Source: Abiotrophia defectiva ATCC 49176 (GTDB lineage Bacteria; Bacillota; Bacilli; Lactobacillales; Aerococcaceae). Taken from it: a stretch of 64,000 nt of DNA. Below the pieces are notes generated by a model, which was given only the letters and a program-made list of their open reading frames with translations, was not told the origin of the DNA and ran no database searches. The number at the start of each line of letters is the position of its first letter. Positions within the stretch are counted from its first letter, which is position 1. Below are positions 28,243-35,985 of the stretch, piece after piece. The stretch covers positions 1,195,449-1,259,448 of the forward strand of contig NZ_KI535340.1 in assembly GCF_000160075.2 (NCBI RefSeq), read 5' to 3'. A program made the position numbers and the translations under genes.

Positions 28243-28878
28243 ATGCGGAACAAAAAATCCATAGCGCGTCGTGGCTGGGTCTTGTTGGGCCTACTAGCCG
28301 TGTTCCTATTAGGAATGGGGCAGCCAGTCTATGCCAAACCAGACTGGTCCGAGAGTGCTCCCTATATCCATTTCGTCAATTACCACTATGTGGGCAATGG
28401 GGTAGAAGGTGGCGCCCGGGATGTCATTATGGAATATTCGCCAGATGCCAACGGGATTTTCCAAATCTCTGTCCTGGAAGGGACCAGCTCTAACTGTTAT
28501 ATCTACCAGATTAGACAGGACGGTCTCTACGAACTCGCGCACTTTGACACCTATAGCGATGTGGAAGACAAACGGACCACAGACGCGGCCAAGGACGACA
28601 AGAAGGCTTTGATTTTGCCAGCGGATTTGACGGTGGGCAAGGTCTACTATACCGGCTATGATAAGGCGGTTAAAAACACAGTGGTGGCTAATCCTATGAC
28701 CTATGTCATCAATGGCAAGCGCTACGAGAACACCATTAAGGTGTCGCGTGAATTGCCAAGTGGCACGATCTACCTCTACTATGCACCAAAAGCAGGCCTC
28801 ATTGCAGTCGAAGATCAGGCAGGTAACCCTGAGTTTGTTCTGACTGAAACCTACGGCAATGTCGCCAATACCCGTTAA
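28243..28878 (+). CDS. Exported hypothetical protein
   Basis: 211 residues with a classical signal peptide (positively charged RNKKSIARRGW, hydrophobic core, cleavage likely after PVYA at about 30). The mature part is beta-rich with many Tyr residues (IHFVNYHYVGNG, IYQIRQDGLYELAHFDTY, SGTIYLYYAPKAGL). There is no lipobox or wall anchor, so it is likely released or loosely attached. I do not recognise the family. AAGGGGG precedes the ATG; it is followed by its own terminator. Confidence 0.7.
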   Translation: MRNKKSIARRGWVLLGLLAVFLLGMGQPVYAKPDWSESAPYIHFVNYHYVGNGVEGGARDVIMEYSPDANGIFQISVLEGTSSNCYIYQIRQDGLYELAHFDTYSDVEDKRTTDAAKDDKKALILPADLTVGKVYYTGYDKAVKNTVVANPMTYVINGKRYENTIKVSRELPSGTIYLYYAPKAGLIAVEDQAGNPEFVLTETYGNVANTR

Positions 28879-28887
28879 GTCAACTTC

Positions 28888-28917
28888 AAGATTCAGTTGC
28901 GCGCAACTGAATCTTTT
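28888..28917 (+). terminator. Terminator, perfect palindrome
   Basis: AAGATTCAGTTGC followed directly by GCAACTGAATCTT (one GC between), then TTT. Confidence 0.8.
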
Positions 28918-28953
28918 GATATATATAGGAAGAAAAAATAAAGGAGTGACCTT

Positions 28954-29619
28954 ATGACCCGACACCATACCTATCCCATGGTTTGTCCTAACTGTAACCA
29001 TACGCAAGATTTCCTGGCCTATGACAGCATTAATATTAGCGCCAACCCTGAACTCAAGCCCCTAGTCATGTCGACCGATCTCTTGGCTTTCCACTGTGAC
29101 AACTGTGGCTACGACACCTTCGTCAATTATGGCTATCTCTACCATGACCCTAAGCATGTCTTCATGGTCTACTACGAACCTCAACCTGAAAAGCATGTCC
29201 AGATTGCCCATGACTTGCGGACCATTTATTTCCGCGAGGAAGGCTATGTCCAACGTAAGGCGGGCTATCGCTTCCGCATTGTGCCGGAATTGCGTGATTT
29301 GTGGGAGAAGATTTTTATTTTCGAGGCGGGCCTGGATGACCGGGTAATCGAGCTCTTGAAATACTACCTTCAGGCCACCTTCCTGGAGCAGTATCCGACT
29401 GCCCAGGTGGAGCGGGTCCAGTTCTATGTGGATGGGGAGACAGGGCAGAAGCAATTCATTCTCATGCATGAGGATGACATTGTAGCCTTCATTGCCTTCG
29501 ATCCGGATCACTATGATTTAATCTTAGAGCGTTGGGGCGACCGCATGACCCAGCACGAGTCCAACCTACAACTCATGGTCAATGCCGAGTGGGTTGAGAA
29601 GTTAGTTTCAGAAGAATAA
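28954..29619 (+). CDS. CpXC-domain protein
   Basis: 221 residues. Two Cys pairs near the N-terminus (CPNCNHTQDF and CDNCGYDTF) and the following VFMVYYEP segment match the CpXC family, a widespread zinc-ribbon-like domain of unknown function. The C-terminal half is charged and helical. AAAGGAG precedes the start. It is cytoplasmic by sequence. Confidence 0.75.
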   Translation: MTRHHTYPMVCPNCNHTQDFLAYDSINISANPELKPLVMSTDLLAFHCDNCGYDTFVNYGYLYHDPKHVFMVYYEPQPEKHVQIAHDLRTIYFREEGYVQRKAGYRFRIVPELRDLWEKIFIFEAGLDDRVIELLKYYLQATFLEQYPTAQVERVQFYVDGETGQKQFILMHEDDIVAFIAFDPDHYDLILERWGDRMTQHESNLQLMVNAEWVEKLVSEE

Positions 29620-29631
29620 TTGGTTTATAGG

Positions 29632-29660
29632 TTGACATTCTACAATTGTCGTGTTATCAT
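29632..29660 (+). promoter_or_regulatory. Sigma-A type promoter for the PepSY protein gene
   Basis: TTGACA (29632-29637), a 17-base spacer, TATCAT (29655-29660), 33 bases before the ATG at 29694. Confidence 0.75.
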
Positions 29661-29693
29661 AAAGACAAGTTAAAAGTATAGGAGGTCTTTACT

Positions 29694-30329
29694 ATGACAC
29701 TGAAGAAAAAATTGACAACAGCCTTGGTGGCCCTCTCCCTAACTGCTAGCCTAGCTCCGAGCGTTTTGGCTCAATCCTCAAGCTCTAGCTCAGATTCTAG
29801 CTCAACAGCAGCCAATGCTAGCAGCAATGAGACCACTAAGCAAAATGCGACGACTTATGAGCAAGTCACTAAGACCGCAGAAGAATTCATCAAATTCTAC
29901 CGTGATGCACATCCTAAGCAAGATTTAACCACTGTTGAATTGAAGTATGATGATGACTTGAAGTTCTATGTGGTAGAATTCGAAGCAGTCGATGACGAAA
30001 ATGAATACGAACTCAAGATTAACGCTGGCACAGGCGCAGAAGTTGCTAAGTCTGAACAAAGCTTGGTTAAGGCTAAACAAGGGGGCGTAGAACGTCGCGA
30101 GGAAGGTCTTAACTTAGAGAAGATGAAGGAATTCAAGGACATCAAAGCTGCTGCCGAAGCGGGGGCCGATGTCAAGGACTTGAAGCTAGATCATTGGGAA
30201 TTAGACCGTGATGGGGAAGCAACCGTATGGACCCTGACCTACAAGAACGGTGACGTCGACGTTGAAGTCAAGGTAGATGCCCAAACTGGCCAAGTAGTTG
30301 CCGTAGAAGACGACCGCAAGGACGACTAA
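29694..30329 (+). CDS. Exported PepSY-domain protein
   Basis: 211 residues. The signal peptide ends near SVLAQ; there is no lipobox cysteine. A Ser/Asn-rich linker (about residues 27-50) leads to two PepSY-like modules (about 60-125 and 140-208: YVVEFEAVDDENEYELKINAGTGAEV; VWTLTYKNGDVDVEVKVDAQTGQVVAVE). PepSY domains are thought to inhibit proteases or act as structural modules at the surface. The signal plus Ser-linker layout recurs in the pair at 46406 and 47191. Confidence 0.8.
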   Translation: MTLKKKLTTALVALSLTASLAPSVLAQSSSSSSDSSSTAANASSNETTKQNATTYEQVTKTAEEFIKFYRDAHPKQDLTTVELKYDDDLKFYVVEFEAVDDENEYELKINAGTGAEVAKSEQSLVKAKQGGVERREEGLNLEKMKEFKDIKAAAEAGADVKDLKLDHWELDRDGEATVWTLTYKNGDVDVEVKVDAQTGQVVAVEDDRKDD

Positions 30330-30346
30330 TTTTAATCGCATGAGCA

Positions 30347-30371
30347 AGCAGGGACGCGGTCCCTGCTTTTT
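30347..30371 (+). terminator. Terminator after the PepSY protein gene
   Basis: AGCAGGGAC/GTCCCTGCT stem followed by TTTTC and further T residues. Confidence 0.8.
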
Positions 30372-30396
30372 CTTTTTTAAAGAATGCGGAAAAACA

Positions 30397-30425
30397 TTGC
30401 ATCGTTGTATTTATTATGATAAAAT
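30397..30425 (+). promoter_or_regulatory. Promoter of the toxin-antitoxin operon
   Basis: TTGCAT (30397-30402), 17 bases, TAAAAT (30420-30425), 21 bases before the antitoxin ATG. Confidence 0.65.
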
Positions 30426-30446
30426 TAGGATAAAGGAGTGATAGTT

Positions 30447-30710
30447 ATGATTAACATTCGACCAGTATCTGATTTGCGTAATAAGTATCCTGAAATCGAA
30501 GCTATCGTACAAGAATCTCAGGCTCCAGTCTACTTGACTAAGAATGGGTATGGTTCTATGGTCGTCATGAGCATCGAACACTATGCTAGTTTAACTGAAT
30601 CAGTAGAGTCAGCACTTGATATGGCTGATCAAATGGCTGCCCAAACGGATACCCGACTAGAACACGATGAAGTCTTTTCGGACATAAGAAAACGAATCAA
30701 TGGAAAATAA
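30447..30710 (+). CDS. Phd/YefM-family antitoxin
   Basis: 87 residues from the ATG at 30447, chosen because AAAGGAG lies 8 bases upstream. The N-terminus INIRPVSDLRNKYPEIEAIVQESQAPVYLTKNG is the Phd/YefM DNA-binding fold; the C-terminal tail should wrap the toxin. It overlaps the toxin gene by 11 bases. Such antitoxins repress their own promoter. Confidence 0.9.
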   Translation: MINIRPVSDLRNKYPEIEAIVQESQAPVYLTKNGYGSMVVMSIEHYASLTESVESALDMADQMAAQTDTRLEHDEVFSDIRKRINGK

Positions 30711-31014
30711 GACTTATCATATACAATACCTTCCTATATTTAAGGAAGATCTTTCAGGTATTGTTGACTATATAACACAGGTACTTCATAATCCACGGGC
30801 TGCTGAACGCCTAGTGAATGATGTAGAAGTTGCTATATATCATCGACTTAAAGCGCCTCTTGGATATGCCCCTTATCCTACAAATACTAAGAGACCTCAT
30901 CCCTATTATCGAATTCAGGTCCGTAATTATAGTATATTCTATGTTGTGAAAGATAAGACGATGGAAATCCGGAGAATCATCTACAATAAACGAGATATCA
31001 AGCATTTGCTGTAA
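30700..31014 (+). CDS. RelE/ParE-family toxin
   Basis: 104 residues. The sequence YLPIFKEDLSGIVDYITQVLHNPRAAERLVNDVE and the C-terminal YRIQVRNYSIFYVVKDKTMEI match the RelE/ParE toxin fold, with conserved basic and aromatic residues at the C-terminus. RelE-like members cleave mRNA on the ribosome; ParE-like members target gyrase. The sequence alone does not decide between them. The gene is AT-rich compared with its neighbours, in keeping with mobility. Confidence 0.88.
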   Translation: MENKTYHIQYLPIFKEDLSGIVDYITQVLHNPRAAERLVNDVEVAIYHRLKAPLGYAPYPTNTKRPHPYYRIQVRNYSIFYVVKDKTMEIRRIIYNKRDIKHLL

Positions 31015-31029
31015 ATAGACTTGTTAATT

Positions 31030-31058
31030 AACCCGCCTTGAAGGAAAGGTGGGTTTTT
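31030..31058 (+). terminator. Terminator of the toxin-antitoxin operon
   Basis: ACCCGCCTT/AAGGTGGGT stem followed by TTTTT. Confidence 0.8.
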
Positions 31059-31148
31059 GTATATTTAAGAATAGTGAATAGGGAATGAAGTATGCCTCAG
31101 TAGTAAATCCTGCACTCTAAAATCCCCCTTGGGGCCAATTTGACTTGA

Positions 31149-31161
31149 TACCGGTAACCGC
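31149..31161 (+). promoter_or_regulatory. Candidate mal operator (TACCGGTAACCGC)
   Basis: This 13-mer resembles TATCGGTAACACC at 34527-34539 (shared TA-Y-CGGTAAC core). The two sites precede the two maltodextrin transcription units, so a shared regulator is plausible. It is immediately followed by CTTTC, giving a cre-like CCGCTTTC. Confidence 0.35.
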
Positions 31162-31223
31162 TTTCTTTATTCTTGTAATCGAACCTCAATTCTGCTAGCA
31201 TGAGAGTGACAAGGAGTGACTTT

Positions 31224-32960
31224 ATGGAATTAAGCAGTATTTATCATCGTCCTGAGTCAGAGTTTGCCTATCTCTACGACCAGGAACACATTCATCTGCG
31301 TTTGCGCAGTAAAAGAGGCGACCTAAGCAAGGTGCGCGTGGTCTTTCAGGATCCCTTCCTGACCGAGCAGGAAGAGACTGAACTGACCTTGGTGGTTGAG
31401 ACTTCCATCTTTGATTTCTGGCAGGCCCAAGTGACGGTGCCTCATCGCCGTCTTATGTATTACTTTGTCTTGGAAGACAGTCAGGGTCAGACCATGGCCT
31501 ACGGCGATGATGGCTTCCATGAAATGGGAGCTGACCAGGACCTTAACTTTGATTCCTTCTTCCGTCTGCCTTATCTGCATGAGAGCGAGCGGGCCAAGGT
31601 GCCGGAATGGGTCAAGTCTACTGTCTGGTATCAAATCTTCCCGGAACGCTTTAAGAATGGTCGACCTGAACTCAGTCCTGAGCAGACCCAGCCTTGGGAT
31701 GCTAAGATTAGACCGACCTCTGAGGATTTCTTCGGTGGTGATCTAGAGGGAATCATTCAGGAGCTAGATTATCTGGCAGACTTGGGCATCACGGGCCTCT
31801 ATCTCTGTCCAATCTTTGAGGCGCCGACCAACCACAAGTATGACACCATCGACTATCTGAGCGTGGACCCGCATTTTGGTGATAAGGAAACCTTCAAACG
31901 CCTAGTCCAAGGATGCCATGCTCGTGGCATTCGGGTCATGTTAGACGCCGTCTTCAACCATATCGGGGCCCACTCCAAGCAATGGCAGGATGTCAGAGAG
32001 CGGGGGGCGGCTTCGCCTTACACAGACTGGTTCCACATCCACAAATTCCCTGTGGTGGATCCCCTAACACCTAAGGATATCCACCGGGCTCAGGGCTTGA
32101 GCTATGAGATGTTCGCCTTTGAAGGCCGCATGCCTAAGCTCAACACCCAGAACCCAGAAGTGCAGCGTTACCTCTTAGACATTGCCAGCTACTGGATTCG
32201 CGAGTTCGACATTGACGGTTGGCGCCTGGATGTGGCCAATGAAATTGACCATGACTTCTGGCGGGCCTTTGCCCAGCAAGTGCGAAGCATCAAGCCGGAC
32301 CTCTATATCCTGGGTGAAATCTGGCATAACTCCCAACCATGGTTGGCGGGTGACCAATTTGATGCGGTCATGAACTACTTGGGCACCACCCAGACCACCC
32401 GATATTTCTTAGAACATCGGGGTTCTGCCCAGAAATTAGTGGACGCGGTCTTGAGCCAGCAAATGCTCTACCGCCGTCAGCACAATGAGGTCATGTTCAA
32501 CCTCTTGGATTCCCATGATACCTGGCGCATTCTCAGTCTAGCCAAGGGCAATAAGGACCGGGTCAAGGCGGCCCTAGCCTTCAACTTCTTGCAGTTGGGC
32601 AGTCCCTGCCTCTACTACGGCACCGAATATGGCTTAGATGGCGACCACGATCCTGGCTGCCGCAAGGTTATGCCATGGGATCCGGCCCAACAGGACCAAG
32701 ACATGTATGCTTTCGTGAAGGCTCTGATTGCCTTACGTCACCGCTACAATGATTGGATTATTCAAGGGCAAATCGACTATGAGGCGCTAGACAATGGGGT
32801 CAAGATTAGTTTGACCCACCAAGGCACACGTTTGGTGGCCTACTTCAACCATGAAGGAAGTGTAAAATTCGACCAGCCGGCTAAGCTCTGTCTGGCTAAT
32901 GGCTACCAAGACAGCTGTCTGGGCCCTGATGGCCTAATCATCTATGAGGAGGAAATATAA
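31224..32960 (+). CDS. GH13 neopullulanase / cyclomaltodextrinase-like alpha-glycosidase
   Basis: 578 residues from the ATG at 31224 (AAGGAG upstream; the in-frame ATG at 31200 lacks a site). An N-terminal CBM34-like beta domain (about 1-120) precedes the GH13 barrel. The catalytic residues are the Asp of GWRLDVANE, the Glu of LGEIWH and the Asp of DSHDTWR. The insert FEAPTNHKYDTIDY is typical of the GH13_20 subgroup. There is no signal peptide, so it is a cytoplasmic enzyme that hydrolyses imported maltodextrins or cyclodextrins; the exact specificity is inferred. Its stop overlaps the next ATG (TAATG). Confidence 0.88.
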   Translation: MELSSIYHRPESEFAYLYDQEHIHLRLRSKRGDLSKVRVVFQDPFLTEQEETELTLVVETSIFDFWQAQVTVPHRRLMYYFVLEDSQGQTMAYGDDGFHEMGADQDLNFDSFFRLPYLHESERAKVPEWVKSTVWYQIFPERFKNGRPELSPEQTQPWDAKIRPTSEDFFGGDLEGIIQELDYLADLGITGLYLCPIFEAPTNHKYDTIDYLSVDPHFGDKETFKRLVQGCHARGIRVMLDAVFNHIGAHSKQWQDVRERGAASPYTDWFHIHKFPVVDPLTPKDIHRAQGLSYEMFAFEGRMPKLNTQNPEVQRYLLDIASYWIREFDIDGWRLDVANEIDHDFWRAFAQQVRSIKPDLYILGEIWHNSQPWLAGDQFDAVMNYLGTTQTTRYFLEHRGSAQKLVDAVLSQQMLYRRQHNEVMFNLLDSHDTWRILSLAKGNKDRVKAALAFNFLQLGSPCLYYGTEYGLDGDHDPGCRKVMPWDPAQQDQDMYAFVKALIALRHRYNDWIIQGQIDYEALDNGVKISLTHQGTRLVAYFNHEGSVKFDQPAKLCLANGYQDSCLGPDGLIIYEEEI

Positions 32961-34255
32961 TGGCACTTGATACAAGCTATGATTTACGTCGCAGCGTCAT
33001 TTACTGCGTCTATGTTCGCAACTTCAGCCAAGAAGGGACCTTTGCAGGGGTGATTCCCCAACTAGACCGGCTGAAGGCCCTAGGTGTGGACTATATTTGG
33101 CTGCTACCTATTCATCCGCTGGGGGTGGAGAAGCGCAAGGGCAAGCTAGGCTCGCCTTATGCCATTCAAGACTACCGGGCAGTCAATCCCGAGTATGGGA
33201 CTCTGGCTGACTTCGAGGAACTCTGCCAGGCCATCCATGAGCGGGGCATGAAGGTTATGATTGACGTGGTCTACAACCACACCTCACCCGACTCTGTCTT
33301 GGTTAAGACCCATCCCGAATGGTTCTACTATAAGCCTGATGGCAAACGGGGCAACCGGGTAGGGGAGTGGACTGACATCGTGGACTTGGACTACCAAGAC
33401 CGGGCTCTCTGGGACTACCAAATTGAAAGTCTGAAATACTGGGCTCATTACGTGGACGGCTACCGTTGTGATGTGGCCTCCATGGTACCCGTGGACTTTT
33501 GGCGGGAAGCCCGCAAGGCCGTGGCTCAAGTCAAGGAGGACTTTGTCTGGTTGGCTGAGTCCGTCCACGCAGAATTTGTGAAGGCCCTGCGCCAGGAAGG
33601 GGTAGACGCGGCTAGCGACAGCCAACTCTATGAGGCCTTTGACTTGACTTATGATTATGATATTTGGACGGCCTATGAGCGCTATGTCCGCGGGGAAATT
33701 CCGCTGGACTGGTATTTGGAGCGTCTGTCCCTACAGGATATGATTTATCCTGATAACTATGTCAAGTTGCGTAACCTAGAGAACCATGACCAGCCACGCT
33801 TTGCTAGCGTCATGCCAGAGGGCGCTTCGCTGCGCCACTGGTTGACCTTTAGCTTGATGCAGCGGGGGGCTAGCCTGATTTATAACGGTCAGGAAATTGG
33901 CGCCAGCCATCTGCCTAATCTCTTCGACCGGGATCCCATTGACTGGCAAGGAGGGCAGGAAGACTTAAGCGACTGCCTAAGTCGCCTGATTAACATCAAG
34001 AAGTCGGCCCTGCCAGTTCGAGGGGCTTATGACTTATCAGGGGACCGTGACCTAGACTTAGTGCAAATCGCCTACAAGCATCCAGGCTCCCAAGACCTAG
34101 CTCTGTTAGCGGCAGTATCGCTTAAAGGCAAGTCAGGCAAGCTAGCGGTTGAGCTGCCAGACGGGGACTATGTCAATGCCTTGACTTCAAGTCCTGTCAC
34201 CGTCAAGGAGGGCAAGCTGACAGTTGCTGCTGATCCAATTGTGATTATCTTATAA
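32960..34255 (+). CDS. GH13 alpha-amylase-family enzyme
   Basis: 431 residues. GH13 motifs: VMIDVVYNHTS, the nucleophile Asp in GYRCDVASMVP, the acid/base Glu in WLAESVHAEF, and NHDQPR. It lacks an N-terminal carbohydrate module and a signal peptide, so it acts in the cytoplasm. It is coupled to the upstream GH13 gene by a 1-base stop/start overlap. The specificity (alpha-amylase or alpha-glucosidase-like) cannot be fixed from sequence alone. Confidence 0.85.
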   Translation: MALDTSYDLRRSVIYCVYVRNFSQEGTFAGVIPQLDRLKALGVDYIWLLPIHPLGVEKRKGKLGSPYAIQDYRAVNPEYGTLADFEELCQAIHERGMKVMIDVVYNHTSPDSVLVKTHPEWFYYKPDGKRGNRVGEWTDIVDLDYQDRALWDYQIESLKYWAHYVDGYRCDVASMVPVDFWREARKAVAQVKEDFVWLAESVHAEFVKALRQEGVDAASDSQLYEAFDLTYDYDIWTAYERYVRGEIPLDWYLERLSLQDMIYPDNYVKLRNLENHDQPRFASVMPEGASLRHWLTFSLMQRGASLIYNGQEIGASHLPNLFDRDPIDWQGGQEDLSDCLSRLINIKKSALPVRGAYDLSGDRDLDLVQIAYKHPGSQDLALLAAVSLKGKSGKLAVELPDGDYVNALTSSPVTVKEGKLTVAADPIVIIL

Positions 34256-34279
34256 TAGGAAAGATTCGAGTTAATAGAA

Positions 34280-34312
34280 TTGACAAGTTACCTCTTTGAG
34301 TGTAAATATAAT
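34280..34312 (+). promoter_or_regulatory. Promoter of the candidate small RNA
   Basis: TTGACA at 34280-34285. The -10 is either TAAATA (34303-34308, 17-base spacer) or the better-matching TATAAT (34307-34312, 21-base spacer). Confidence 0.5.
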
Positions 34313-34315
34313 AGT

Positions 34316-34453
34316 GTAGAATAACAACGAGGTCAGAAAGGCACCTGACGCACCTCCTAGAGGTAACTGAGATGTTGGATACGCCGCCCAACCGTTTGTT
34401 ATTTGTTTATAATCCGTTGAAGGCACTGATTTATCAGTGCCTTTTCTTTTTTT
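34316..34453 (+). ncRNA. Candidate structured small RNA with an anti-Shine-Dalgarno segment
   Basis: The 379-base gap between the amylase and malE holds a unit with its own promoter and terminator and no start codon with a ribosome site. The predicted fold has a closing stem AATAACAA (34320-34327) with TTGTTATT (34396-34403), an internal hairpin GTTGG/CCAAC (34374-34392), and ACCTC (34352-34356). ACCTC can pair with either GAGGT 34329-34333 or GAGGT 34360-34364. The segment CACCTCCT (34351-34358) equals the anti-SD of 16S rRNA, so it could pair with ribosome sites. The family is unknown to me; the exact 5' end is inferred. Confidence 0.55.
34420..34453 (+). terminator. Terminator of the candidate small RNA
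   Basis: Perfect stem AAGGCACTGA/TCAGTGCCTT with loop TTTA, then TTCTTTTTTT. Confidence 0.9.
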
Positions 34454-34526
34454 AGCGGTCTATTAGTGTTAAAAGGGCTAGGAAATAGGAGGATAATAAG
34501 GGAATGAGAACGCACGCAACTATTGT

Positions 34527-34539
34527 TATCGGTAACACC
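34527..34539 (+). promoter_or_regulatory. Candidate mal operator (TATCGGTAACACC)
   Basis: It lies just upstream of the malE -35 and shares its core with 31149-31161; it has a partial dyad GTTA-TCGG-TAAC. Confidence 0.35.
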
Positions 34540-34549
34540 AAACTTTAAC

Positions 34550-34578
34550 TTGAAAGCCGTTTCGTTTTGTTGCATAAT
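34550..34578 (+). promoter_or_regulatory. malE promoter with overlapping cre-like site
   Basis: TTGAAA (34550-34555), 17 bases, CATAAT (34573-34578). The sequence TGAAAGCCGTTTC at 34551-34563 overlaps the -35 and resembles a CcpA/LacI half-site pair with one extra base. Confidence 0.6.
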
Positions 34579-34591
34579 AAACTTGTAACGT

Positions 34592-34607
34592 TTGACGAAA
34601 GCGTCAA
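34592..34607 (+). promoter_or_regulatory. Inverted repeat operator just downstream of the malE start point
   Basis: TTGACG-AAAG-CGTCAA is a perfect 6-base inverted repeat about 14 bases after the malE -10. The position suits a repressor block. The regulator is unknown (a MalR/LacI type would be expected). Confidence 0.5.
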
Positions 34608-34634
34608 CATACTATCTTTAAGGAGGATTTCGTA

Positions 34635-35885
34635 ATGAAATTTAACTGGAAAAAACTTGCAATCGGGACTATGTCTGCAGCCATGGCTTTAGCAGCATTC
34701 CCATTCGGCGCAGTGAAAGTTGCAACTGCCCAAGAAGCTAAATTGGTGATCTCTGGTGGGGGCTTAACTGACTACCTCAAAGCAAACATCAAAGACTTCG
34801 AAGAGAAAAACAACGTGAAAGTTGAAATCTCTGACAATACTGACATGTTCGGTATGTTAGATGCTTTAGCTTTAGACGGCCCTGCTGGGAACGGTGCAGA
34901 CGTTTATATCGCACCTAACGACCGTGTAGGTGCTTTAGCAAAAGCTGGTCACTTATCAGAAGTGAAATTATTAGACGACGCTAAGTACGATGACAAAGAC
35001 AAACAAGGGGTATCCATCGACGGTAAAGTATACGGTGCACCATCTGTTATCGAATCCATCATCATGTACTACAACAAAGACTTATTGAAAGAAGCACCAA
35101 AATCTTTCGATGACTTAATGGCTTTATCTAAAGACGACAAGTACAAGTTCGAAGGTGAAGAAGGTAAGAACGTTGCCTTCCTCGGTCAATTGACTAACTT
35201 CTACTACAGCTATGGTGTCTTATCTGGTTACGGCGGTTATGTATTCGGCAAAAACGGTACTGATCCTAAAGACATCGGTTTGAACAACGACAAGTCTGTT
35301 GAAGCGATCAACTACATCAGCGACTGGTACAAGAATGTATGGCCAAAAGGCATGTTAGACGTTAAGTCTTCTTACGACTTCTTGAAACAATCCTTCATCG
35401 ATGGTAAGACTGCTGCAGTCATCGCAGGTCCATGGGAAGCTAAAGCCTTCAAAGATGCTAAAGTGAACTTAGGTGCTGCTAAATTACCTTCATTACCTGG
35501 CGGTAACGAGTACAAACCATTTGCCGGCGGTAAAGCATGGGTTATCTCAGAATACTCAGAAAACAAAGAATTGGCTCAAAAATTCTTAGACTGGGCATCT
35601 TCTGAAGAACAACAAAACAAATTGTACAAAGGCTTCGGCGAAGTTCCTGCTAACCACGTAGCACGTGAAGCAGCAGCTAAAGACGGTAACGAAATTACCA
35701 AAGCGGTAATCGACACCTTCGCTAACGCAGTTCCAATGCCAAACATCCCAGAAATGGCTGAAGTATGGCCAGGTGCTGAAAACTTAATCTTCGACGCAGC
35801 TTCAGGTAACAAGTCTGCTAAAGAAGCAGCTGACGCAGCGGTAGAATTGATCAAACAAGCGATCGAACAAAAACACGGCGAATAA
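34635..35885 (+). CDS. malE: Maltodextrin ABC transporter substrate-binding protein
   Basis: 416 residues of the MalE/MalX fold (ADVYIAPNDRVGALAKAGHL, YGAPSVIESIIMYYNKDLL, FLGQLTNFYYSYGVLSGYGG, WPGAENLIFDAASG). Directly upstream of malF and malG, it should bind maltodextrins outside the membrane. Oddly, the N-terminus (SAAMALAAFPFGAVKVATAQ) has no lipobox cysteine and the whole protein has no Cys. A signal-peptidase I site near ATA-Q is visible instead. Gram-positive binding proteins are normally lipoproteins. A strong AAGGAGG lies 7 bases before the ATG. Confidence 0.9.
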   Translation: MKFNWKKLAIGTMSAAMALAAFPFGAVKVATAQEAKLVISGGGLTDYLKANIKDFEEKNNVKVEISDNTDMFGMLDALALDGPAGNGADVYIAPNDRVGALAKAGHLSEVKLLDDAKYDDKDKQGVSIDGKVYGAPSVIESIIMYYNKDLLKEAPKSFDDLMALSKDDKYKFEGEEGKNVAFLGQLTNFYYSYGVLSGYGGYVFGKNGTDPKDIGLNNDKSVEAINYISDWYKNVWPKGMLDVKSSYDFLKQSFIDGKTAAVIAGPWEAKAFKDAKVNLGAAKLPSLPGGNEYKPFAGGKAWVISEYSENKELAQKFLDWASSEEQQNKLYKGFGEVPANHVAREAAAKDGNEITKAVIDTFANAVPMPNIPEMAEVWPGAENLIFDAASGNKSAKEAADAAVELIKQAIEQKHGE

Positions 35886-35911
35886 GCTGACAACTACTCA
35901 AGCTGAATGAT

Positions 35912-35940
35912 CTGGTAGCCTTCGGCTACCAGGTCTTTTT
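35912..35940 (+). terminator. Intra-operon hairpin between malE and malF
   Basis: CTGGTAGCC-TTCG-GGCTACCAG with a UUCG-type loop, followed by GTCTTTTT. It probably terminates part of the transcripts, giving excess binding protein over permease. Confidence 0.8.
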
Positions 35941-35985
35941 GCAAGAGGAGACCGACTATTAAAATATTGAAATGGAGGTATTATT

